A DNA stretch of 64,000 nt from Globisporangium splendens (taxonomy: Eukaryota; Oomycota; Peronosporomycetes; Pythiales; Pythiaceae): contig VFIW01000118.1 of assembly GCA_006386115.1 (NCBI GenBank), positions 124,001-188,000 of the forward strand, read 5' to 3'. The position numbers and the translations under genes were made by a program. The notes beneath the pieces were generated by a model that was not told the DNA's origin, made no database searches, and worked only from the letters and a program-made list of their open reading frames with translations. Positions 23,592-33,194 of the stretch are shown here, piece after piece; position 1 is the first letter of the stretch, and every line of letters begins with the position of its first letter.

Positions 23592-24193
23592 CGAGTCAGT
23601 AATGATAAGTAGGGCAGCGCATGGTGAAGGATTAGGATACTGCTTTATAATTTGTGGTTTGACATACTTCCAGATATATTACCGTACTGCAGATTCACGA
23701 GCAGCACAGGAATGATGGGATGAAAATCACTTTTTCTTTACCCTCCATCCTCAATGCGCATATTACCCACTGCAGAAGACATTGAAGTTTATTTAGCCAG
23801 TTGACTTTACAACTACAGTATGCCATGCCAATGCTACAGAAGAAAGCGCAAAAAGTGTACCCATGCTGTGTTCAAGGTACAAAATGAGTGGCCATGGATC
23901 GGCCACCACGATCGACAAAGCGAAGGAGTAATGCTGTGGCATCGGTCCACACATTCGTGACTGCTAGCAGCGCTGGATTGGTGGTAGACGAGGTTTCCTG
24001 TTAGCCAGAGTTTGTTGTGATCTGCTGGCCAACTCACCGAGATGTCTTGGCTAAGTTGACGTCAGCCAACCTTAAACTGATCGCTTCTATTCTCTCTACC
24101 TTGTTTCGAAAAATGCTGGCCAAACGAGTTCTTGGCAGGTGATTGGGTGAAAGTATTTTGAACCCAATATTGCACCAAGATAGCTGTTCCCAC
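23592..24193. other. Gap before the inverted repeat
   Basis: About 600 bp with no gene recognised. It is the unique flank left of the inverted-repeat arm, which begins at about 24194. Confidence 0.4.
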
Positions 24194-26581
24194 CTTGTAT
24201 TGCAATAATGGCGTCTTTGTGAGCCTCTAAACGGGTTTGTGAGTGTTGGTCTTCATTCGATCTTCTTGCAGAGAATTTGACGTGGTGCTCTCAACAATGG
24301 AGACGCATGCGTCGCTGCCACCGCAATGCGCCGTGTGCAACCACCGCCACGAGCAGGTGAGTGTGTGTGTACATGTGGGCACTGCACATGGATGGCGAGC
24401 TGCTGCTCTTGCGTCTCAGGCGATCTTGCGTCTCAGGCGCTCTTCCCGTTCCTGTGAGTCCTGTGTCGGAGAACTCGCAGTCGCTGGATTTGCGGGTGCG
24501 CCTTCTCTGGATTGCGAGTGTGCCGGCGTCATGTTCTCGTGAAAAAAGTCGTGTCCAACGGAACGCAAACAGAGCTGACAAAGTGTGTGCATGTTTATGA
24601 CTGTGTGTCTTGTTATTGCTTCTGTGTGTATGTGCATGCGACGCTCGGGTTTGTGCGCTGAAGGGGGTCAAGTGTCCCATCTGCGGGCATGTTGGCAAAA
24701 GCCGCTTCTTCCAGAAGCTGCAGGTACGCTTACGTCCGGCGTCAAAATTGCTGTTGTAAGTAATCCTTTTGGATCTGTGACCCGATCTCGCTTATGTTTG
24801 TGTCATGCTGCTGATGTAAACAGAATGCCGAGTTGGTCGATTTATTCAGCGTGCAAGCAGTGGATTGCTTCGCCGGCCACACCACGATCCAGCACGTAAA
24901 CAGAGGCTTCTGGAGCTTTATGAAAATCCTGAGAGCCCACATCTTTCCTGACAATCCGACAGAATACGAGGACGACTCAAGGTGCCGGCATCTGATCGCA
25001 TTCGGTATGCGTTTCGAGTCCTTCGACTGCAGGTCATGCGCTGTTTCATGGCGTTCACGTCGTTTGTATTGACCTTTTGTTTTCGTTTAGTCGGTGATTC
25101 TCCGATCGGTATGGGGCGGTGGCGGATATCTCAAGATGTTGATGGTGTCGCCGGCAGCACTACCGTCGTGGTCATCGAGCAATTTGGGATCCTCGCGTCC
25201 AAGCGGCAGCAGGGCTACGGCACCAAGTTCCTGCGACGAATAGTCGAGGTACTTACTGCATGCGTAGGAATGTTTGCGCTGAAGTGCAGGATAAGTATTG
25301 ATATGCGTAGGTGGATAGTAGATGTCTGAGCAGGAGCCACCCTCACTCACTCACTTTTTTTTTGCATTTGTGTCTCGCATGCTTGGCAGGATGTCAGCAG
25401 CAAGCTCACCCAGATGCGTCTGCGCGTACCAGCACTTGTCGCGTACGCCCGAGACACGAACGAGACGGCTCTGCCGGCCGTGAACGTCTTCCAAGCGTGC
25501 GGCTTCGCGCTCGACCCGCAGCGACACGGCACGTCGGACATGTCCTATTTGCGACTGAGTCTCACCAAGTCGGCCGAGTCGACCAGCGAGTAAGTTGACT
25601 TAACGTCCAGCCAACGTCCAGCAACAGCAGCCAAAGTGGAAGTAGATGCAGAGAGAAAGGCAATTGCGAGAGTGATTTCGAACGGCGTTCTTAGTCCGCA
25701 GACAGACAGGGAGGTCAATTGCGCACTCCCTGGGGTGACTTCAACCTGCCCGACTTAATTGCCCTAGCGAATGGCAGCAGCAGCAGCAGCAGACAGGGAG
25801 CCAAATTGCCAGAACACCTTCGAAATTTTTGCATGAACAAAGTAGAACACCTTCACTAATCCCAAGCAGCAGCAGTGTGTGGAGTGAAGTCAACTCGAGG
25901 CTTGTCTCGTGCCTTTTTTTTCTCTCTCGAAGGATCATTTGGCTGCTGGTATAGAGTCTGCTCTGCTTCACTCCAAGTGTGCAGACAAACTATTTTCTTC
26001 TTGTATAGTAAAATGGCACATGAGCGCGATATCTAGTCCAGCATGGCTCCCTCTCTCACCGCGATGTTCTTGTCCCTTTTTCCACTCTGGAGTCATTTTT
26101 GAGGACAGTAAACATTGCGAAAGACCCAATGAACCGCAAATCTAATCGCAATAAGAGACCCACTCTCTATGCAGACAGACAGCTTATAATCTCCCCTAGT
26201 GACCGAGCGCATCCCCCTCATCTTGATCCATTTTTCTCTTTTCCGAGCATGCTGGACACCGACCGGATTCGCTTTTCTACCTCTCTGCTTTAATTCACAG
26301 CAACAAGGAGCTGCTGCGAGAGAAAGGAAGGTGGCTGTCGCGCCATTCTCTACATCGTAGATGCATATGGGGACACAAGCAGAACAGCAGATCAATATGG
26401 CAATATGATCGTCATTGACTGTCGAGTGTGGGACACGATCGCAATGAACGGATCCATGGGTGGATGACTCGGAGCTTCGAGGACGTGATCATGGTCTGCT
26501 CCTGAAGCGAATGATGGTCGGCCAGATTCCGCTTCTCTTGTCCTGTGAACGCTTGTCGCACTCAACTGCATACAGTACCCC
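24194..26581. repeat. Inverted repeat, left arm (2.39 kb)
   Basis: The sequence is the near-perfect reverse complement of 30577-32974. Outer border: ACCTTGTATTGCAATAA at 24194 pairs with its complement ending at 32974, and similarity stops beyond. Inner border: TACCCC at 26576-26581 pairs with GGGGTA at 30577. The arm holds one complete GNAT gene plus about 1 kb of its 3' flank, including a (CAG)n run at 25774-25793. Differences are few: scattered bases and a repeat-number change in the first GNAT intron. Confidence 0.93.
24297..25593 (+). CDS. GNAT-family N-acetyltransferase, copy 1 (left arm)
   Basis: Five exons (24297-24356, 24664-24723, 24824-25004, 25091-25248, 25390-25593) join in frame to 220 residues. 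Exons 1 and 2 each encode a CxxC-H cluster (CAVCNHRHEQ and CPICGHVGK), suggesting a small zinc-binding site. Exons 4-5 hold a GNAT fold: PIGMGRWR, the acyl-CoA loop IEQFGILASKRQQGYGTKFL (Q/RxxGxG/A type), and the late VNVFQACGFAL segment. Substrate is unknown. An acceptor-like TTCTTGCAG lies at 24264-24272, so a non-coding upstream exon may exist. The identical gene in the right arm faces it, both pointing into the spacer. Confidence 0.8.
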
Positions 26582-27743
26582 CCATCCATGCATCGAACGA
26601 TGCCATTGCATCTCGGGGCAGTTCGTTAGTCAAATGCGCCATCGCAGAGAGCGCGCAGACACACGCCATCTCGAGGACGAGGATGGACACCAGCCACCCA
26701 TACACACGCGCTCAGTTACCCATCGACTGAGCCAACCAGCACCGTCTCGATCGAGAACGAAGGAAAGAACGCGCAAATGGCCAACGTGAAGCGGTGCGAC
26801 ACCAAAAGCATGCTTTTTCTGTTCCTCGTTTTTAAAAAATCAGCAGCAGATGGCCTCAAAACCACCAGATGGCCAACTGACACCTTTGTCGACTTGACGT
26901 GTGTTCCCAACGACCACTTCGATACATTTGATGTTGTACTAACTGCCAAAGTCGACGTTGAAGCGACTTAGCGGACGTAGCCAAACGAGCAAGTGAATCG
27001 TTGAAACCTGATTACATACGAGGAGGAGGGGCGCGCTCCTTCCATGTACTTCAAGATGGATGGGACCGCTGGTTCATAAAAAAATGAGGTGCACGAATCT
27101 ATAGAGAGAGAGAAATGAGAGAAGACTCGGTCCAAAGTATATGGGCTTCAGTATACTGTCGCGACGCGACGCTTTGTGGAGGCGCGAAGGAAGGAGCGGT
27201 GATTGCCCCCATAAGCCGATTCCTCCCACAGGCGACGCACGAGCCACGCACGCGACGACGCACACGACGACGCACGCGCCACATTACGTGGAGATCCCAA
27301 CTGAGTGACTGACAGGTCAAGTGCGTAGCAGCGCGACGCAACGAACGGTCTCACGCGACGTCTCAACGCACGCGGCAGCACAAGCAGGCGCGACGGTAGA
27401 CGCAGATCCAGACGCAGCCTCTGCGCCACTCAACAGACGACAGCAGGCGACGGCAGCAGACAGCAGCGCGGACTCCAGCAGCAGCTACTTTCCATTTCGT
27501 CCGCTGAGAGACACGGCTTTTCCACCCGAGACAGCAGGTGACGACGAATCTTAACCCATGGATGCATACCCAGTTGGCGTATGGGACGCGACTGATGTTT
27601 TTTCGCCTGTTGTTCTCTTGCTTCTCTTCCTGCTTCTCTTTGTCTTGTGTGATCATGTAGGTGGCACTACAACTAGCATAACGCTATTCTCCATACACAA
27701 GAGACGTCTAGAAGAAGAAGAATCCCCAGGTTGTGTGCACGAG
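26582..27743. other. Inverted-repeat spacer, left part and kinase upstream region
   Basis: No gene identified in 26582-27550. A 62-codon in-frame extension of the kinase begins at ATG 27558, but 27598-27659 looks like an intron end (pyrimidine-rich, ending ATGTAG), so 27744 is preferred as the kinase start. CG-rich simple sequence (CGACGCACGC-like) occurs at 27230-27290. Confidence 0.4.
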
Positions 27744-29198
27744 ATGGACCAGCGACGCAAGGGGAACAACAATAACAAGGGCGGGCAGTTTTTCCACCTG
27801 TGCGGCTCGCCGATCAGCACGATGAAGCCCCAGCGCATGGACTATGGGGGCGAGAACGACGAGGCGCTGCACTCGCCCAACCAGGTGCGCGCACCCGAGT
27901 CGCTCATGCCGCCCACGCTCGTCATGAAGGGTGTGGGCCACACCAAGAAGCACACGATGGCTGGTCGCACGCTCGCGACTGCGGCCACGGAGCAAGATGA
28001 TCTCTTTGCGGCCTACGACGGGTACCCGTCGTTCTCGATTGACAAGGACGTGTGCATGAACGACGACGACGTCGATGGCTATGACGATGGCGCCGAGACC
28101 GACACCAACAGCTCCACGCACGTGCGCGTCCAGGAAGGCCGAGAAGCCAAGATCCCGCTGTTCCTCTCGGAGGATTTCTTGCCGCCAGGGTACGATGAGA
28201 ACGTGAACTACGGCAACTCGGCCACGTACCACCCCAGCCGCATCGGCGGCCGCCGAAACTCGCTCGTCGCGGCGCACGAGAGCATCGACATCTCGGAGCT
28301 GTCGCTGGGCAAAGTGATCGGCGAGGGTGCGTTCGGCAAAGTGTTCAAAGGCACGTGGAAGAATAAACCTGTGGCTGTGAAGGTGTTGCTGCACCAGGAC
28401 TTGCGACCGGATGTCGTGAGTGAATTTGAGACTGAGGTGCAGATCATGAGTGTGCTGAACCACCCAAACATTTGCATGCTGCTCGGTGCGTGTCTGGAGC
28501 CCGAGAGCCGCGCGCTGGTGCTGGAGCTCGTCGACCAAGGCGCGCTCTGGGGTGTGCTGCGCACGCGCCGGCGCCAGATCAACGACGGCATCCGCGCCAA
28601 GTTCATCCTGGACACGGCCAAGGGTATGAACTACCTGCACCAGTTCAAGCGCCCGATCCTGCACCGCGACATGAAGAGCCCCAACCTGCTCGTGCAGAAG
28701 GACTTTTCGATCAAGATCTCGGACTTTGGGCTCGCGCGCGTGAAGGCGCAAATCCAGACCATGACGGGCAACTGCGGCACCGTGCAGTGGATGGCGTAAG
28801 TACTCTATTTTCTCCTACAATCTGCACAGTATCTTGTCGTTCGGATGACTTATATGCGCTCTCTCTCTCTGTTTTGATTCTCTCACAGTCCTGAGGTTCT
28901 GAGTAACCAAAAGTACACGGAGAAGGCGGACGTGTATTCGTTTGGCATTGTGATCTGGGAGATCGTGACGGGCCGATGCCCGTATGAAGGCATGGTGCAG
29001 ATCCAGGCGGCGCTCGGCGTGCTCAACCACGACCTGCGTCCGCAGATCCCGACGACGTGCCCGCGGTTCTTTGCGCGGCTCATGCGCGCGTGCTGGAACC
29101 GCGAGCCGAACATGCGTCCGTCCTTCGCGGACGTCGTCAAAGCCTTTGAGCTGTACGCGCAGTCGGTGGCGTCGAGCGACTACCGGAGCAGCACATAA
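27744..29198 (+). CDS. TKL-type (Raf/MLK-like) protein kinase
   Basis: Two exons, 27744-28795 and 28889-29198 (intron GTAAGT...CACAG), give about 453 residues; an ATG at 27558 would add 62. The N-terminal 175 residues are acidic and low complexity. The kinase domain is complete: GEGAFGKV (about 193-200), VAVKVL lysine, HRDMKSPNLL (H307, D309), DFGLAR, GTVQWMAPEV across the splice site, and DVYSFGIVIWEI. HRDMKSPNLL with YSFGIVIWE is typical of TKL kinases, a greatly expanded group in oomycetes. No extra domain is visible. It sits alone inside the inverted-repeat spacer, so its orientation could flip by recombination between the arms. Confidence 0.88.
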
Positions 29199-29741
29199 GA
29201 AGGCGGCAACAACGACATCAACAACACACGATATTAGAGAGACACTGAATTGCATGCTTCACCTATCACAGGGAACACTTATTTTATTATTATGAGGGGA
29301 AGCTGGCGAATACAATCGGTGAACGCAGTGCAGCGAAATGGAGAAAGCCACGAGGAGGACAAGCCAAGGAGGACGAGAACTGAGTTTGAGAAGCATGGGA
29401 AGCGTACTAATAGTGTGGAATGCATACATTAATGGGAATCAAGAAAAGCGTTTGTGATTTGATCTTAACAGGCGGTATTGTTGTTGTGCCTCAGTGGGGA
29501 TATATGTGAGCAAACCTATTGCCGACAACAATGCGCCTCGGAAACGTGGAGGGGGAATGATTTTCATTTCATCTCTCCTCCTGGATGTTCTGGATGCATC
29601 GAAACTATAAATTATAAACTACCACCACTCAAGGTCCTCTCGTGTTTCTTTTTCATGTCATTCGCTGTGCCACTGCCTTTCGCGCCTTTGCTTCTCTTCC
29701 CCTTGCCGTTCACATTTGCGAAGAACCACTCTCGTCTCTCC
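29199..29741. other. Intergenic, kinase 3' flank
   Basis: 543 bp of AT-leaning sequence with no gene recognised. A pyrimidine-rich tract lies just upstream of the TLC fragment start. Confidence 0.4.
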
Positions 29742-30310
29742 ATGGCGAAATCGATCGCGAAGCCCAATGCACTCATCGATGGCGCTCCTGGTGCTGGAGC
29801 TTGGCGCAATTGTGCGCATACTGCGCAGCGACCAGGATATGCTGGCGTGCTTGGTCGGATTGATCGTGTTCGTCGCGATCGCTGTGCATATCGCCAAGTT
29901 CGTGTTTGCTGTGGCTCAAGGTGGCCAACTACCTGGAACTGGAAGGCGTCCGCGGATTGTTTGTAAACGAACTGCTCTATGTGGCGCTCGTCGTGGACTG
30001 GGGTTACCTTCGGATCTACTTGTTCCCAACCAAGCTGCTGCACACGACACCGGTCGAAAACCGCGAAGCGTCCATGTGCTCGGAAGATCCCCATGACTTC
30101 ACGAACCTGTTTCCAAATCCAGATCCGCCCTCGTGGCTGCTCTTCAACGTGCTGCTCTTCGCGCTCTACTGCTTGCGCATATGGTGGAGCTTCTTGATCG
30201 TCCGTCTCGCCGTTGGCGTGATCACGAAGGGTGCGCACGAGACTGGAAAAGATGAGAGCGAAGGCAGCTCGTCCGATTCCGAAGCGGAGCACAACTTCAA
30301 GGAAGATTAA
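29742..30310 (+). pseudogene. Second ceramide-synthase-like TLC pseudogene, internally deleted
   Basis: The start region (ATG 29742) resembles the N-terminus of the TLC pseudogene at 22244-23537, with a VLELGAIVRIL / LVGLIVFVAIAV membrane segment, but shifts frame near 29775. After FVFAV (about 29910) it jumps directly to the C-terminal part, LKVANYLELEGVRGLFVNELL, then DWGYLRIYLFPTKLL and SWLLFNVLLFALYCLRIWW, ending in an acidic tail at TAA 30308-30310. About 150 residues, including the catalytic HHVV and HDVSD core, are missing. The junction is also out of frame. The C-terminal part is better preserved than in the other copy, which lacks two of these codons to stops. Confidence 0.72.
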
Positions 30311-30576
30311 GCTCGATAGATGGCACAATTGAACAGACTCATCGATGGCAGCGGAAGCAAGATTTCGACTTGGTTAGTATCCCACTGAAGTTCCCTATTG
30401 GTAACTCACGAGTAAGCCATTACCATCTTGGCACAGTTACAGCATACAAGTGCCCATAAGCGTGAAGAAACGGAGAGAAAGACGATCATGTATACGAACA
30501 ACTTCACAGCACTTTTCGGGTTTGGGTGTCTCAAGATGCAATGGCCATGCTAAAAGGATCACGAGAGAGCAGAAAG

Positions 30577-32974
30577 GGGTATTGTAGGCAGTTGAGTGCG
30601 ACAAGCGTTCACAGGACAAGAGAAGCGGAATCTGGCCGACCATCATTCGCTTCAGGAGCAGACCATGATCACGTCCTCGAAGCTCCGAGTCATCCACCCA
30701 TGGATCCGTTCATTGCGATCGTGTCCCACACTCGACAGTCAATGACGATCATATTGCCATATTGATCTGCTGTTCTGCTTGTGTCCCCATATGCATCTAC
30801 GATGTAGAGAATGGCGCGACAGCCACCTTCCTTTCTCTCGCAGCAGCTCCTTGTTGCTGTGAATTAAAGCAGAGAGGTAGAAAAGCGAATCCGGTCGGTG
30901 TCCAGCATGCTCGGAAAAGAGAAAAATGGATCAAGATGAGGGGGATGCGCTCGGTCACTAGGGGAGATTATAAGCTGTCTGTCTGCATAGAGAGTGGGTC
31001 TCTTATTGCGATTAGATTTGCGGTTCATTGGGTCTTTCGCAATGTTTACTGTCCTCAAAAATGACTCCAGAGTGGAAAAAGGGACAAGAACATCGCGGTG
31101 AGAGAGGGAGCCATGCTGGACTAGATATCGCGCTCATGTGCCATTTTACTATACAAGAAGAAAATAGTTTGTCTGCACACTTGGAGTGAAGCAGAGCAGA
31201 CTCTATACCAGCAGCCAAATGATCCTTCGAGAGAGAAAAAAAAGGCGCGAGACAAGCCTCGAGTTGACTTCACACACTGCTGCTGCTTGGGATTAGTGAA
31301 GGTGTTCTACTTTGTTCATGCAAAAATTTCGAAGGTGTTCTGGCAATTTGGCTCCCTGTCTGCTGCTGCTGCTGCTGCCATTCGCTAGGGCAATTAAGTC
31401 GGGCAGGTTGAAGTCACCCCAGGGAGTGCGCAATTGACCTCCCTGTCTGTCTGCGGACTAAGAACGCCGTTCGAAATCACTCTCGCAATTGCCTTTCTCT
31501 CTGCATCTACTTCCACTTTGGCTGCTGTTGCCGGACGTTGGCTGGACGTTAAGTCAACTTACTCGCTGGTCGACTCGGCCGACTTGGTGAGACTCAGTCG
31601 CAAACAGGACATGTCCGACGTGCCGTGTCGCTGCGGGTCGAGCGCGAAGCCGCACGCTTGGAAGACGTTCACGGCCGGCAGAGCCGTCTCGTTCGTGTCT
31701 CGGGCGTACGCGACAAGTGCTGGTACGCGCAGACGCATCTGGGTGAGCTTGCTGCTGACATCCTGCCAAGCATGCGAGACACAAATGCAAAAAAAAAGTG
31801 AGTGAGTGAGGGTGGCTCCTGCTCAGACATCTACTATCCACCTACGCATATCAATGCTTATCCTGCGCTGAAGCGCAAACATTCCTACGCATGCAGTAAG
31901 TACCTCGACTATTCGTCGCAGGAACTTGGTGCCGTAGCCCTGCTGCCGCTTGGACGCGAGGATCCCAAATTGCTCGATGACCACGACGGTAGTGCTGCCG
32001 GCGACACCATCAACATCTTGAGATATCCGCCACCGCCCCATACCGATCGGAGAATCACCGACTAAACGAAAACAAAAGGTCAATACAAACGACGTGAACG
32101 CCATGAAACAGCGCATGACCTGCAGTCGAAGGACTCGAAACGCATACCGAATGCGATCAGATGCCGGCACCTTGAGTCGTCCTCGTATTCTGTCGGATTG
32201 TCAGGAAAGATGTGGGCTCTCAGGATTTTCATAAAGCTCCAGAAGCCTCTGTTTACGTGCTGGATCGTGGTGTGGCCGGCGAAGCAATCCACTGCTTGCA
32301 CGCTGAATAAATCGACCAACTCGGCATTCTGTTTACATCAGCAGCATGACACAAACATAAGCGAGATCGGGTCACAGATCCAAAAGGATTACTTACAACA
32401 GCAATTTTGACGCCGGACGTAAGCGTACCTGCAGCTTCTGGAAGAAGCGGCTTTTGCCAACATGCCCGCAGATGGGACACTTGACCCCCTTCAGCGCACA
32501 AACCCGAGCGTCGCATGCACATACACACAGAAGCAATAACAAGACACACAGTCATAAACATGCACACACTTTGTCAGCTCTGTTTGCGTTCCGTTGGACA
32601 CGACTTTTTTCACGAGAACATGACGCCGGCACACTCGCAATCCAGAGAAGGCGCACCCGCAAATCCAGCGACTGCGAGTTCTCCGACACAGGACTCACAG
32701 GAACGGGAAGACAGCGTGAGAGGCAAGACCGCCTGAGAGGCAAGACCGCCTGAGACCCAAGAGCAGCAGCTCGCCCTTCATGTGCAGTGCCCACATATAC
32801 ACGCACTCACCTGCTCGTGGCGGTGGTTGCACACGGCGCATTGCGACGGCAGCGACGCATGCGTCTCCATTATCGAGAGCACCACGTCAAATTCTCTGCA
32901 AGAAGATCGAATGAAGACCAACACTCACAAACCCGTTTAGAGGCTCACAAAGTCATCGTTATTGCAATACAAGG
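30577..32974. repeat. Inverted repeat, right arm (2.40 kb)
   Basis: Reverse complement of 24194-26581. It carries the second GNAT gene and the mirrored (CTG)n run at 31361-31379. The arm is about 10 bp longer, partly because of an extra copy of the CTCAGGCGGTCTTGC-type unit in the first GNAT intron (near 32725-32755). Confidence 0.93.
31559..32870 (-). CDS. GNAT-family N-acetyltransferase, copy 2 (right arm)
   Basis: Mirror of copy 1 with all five exons and splice sites intact: exon 1 is 32870-32811, exon 2 is 32488-32429, and the stop is at 31561-31559. The protein matches copy 1 across the Cys clusters and the GNAT acyl-CoA loop, at about 220 residues. Exonic differences are rare; most changes are in introns (first-intron repeat number; an ALKCR to ALQRR-type change in intron 4). 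Undamaged reading frames in both copies imply a recent duplication or ongoing conversion between the arms. The convergent layout means long read-through transcripts would be complementary. Confidence 0.8.
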
Positions 32975-33194
32975 TAGAGAAAATTGGTTGTAGCCAATTT
33001 AGGATGGAAGATTGTGATGGTAGGTCTAGAACAGGTCTGGTATGAGTTTCGCTGTTGGTCTGGGTCTTGCTGGACGCCAACAAAACTGGACATCATGGTC
33101 AAACAGCTCTGCACGCTTGCGCAACGGTTCAGTAAGCAAACCAGCAGTGGGTCATCCTTCTTCAGACCCAGCTTTATAGTCCTTTTCTCGCGAT

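Noticed and set aside
25774..25793. (CAG)n run as polyglutamine coding
   Set aside because: It lies in the 3' flank of GNAT, outside any supported exon.
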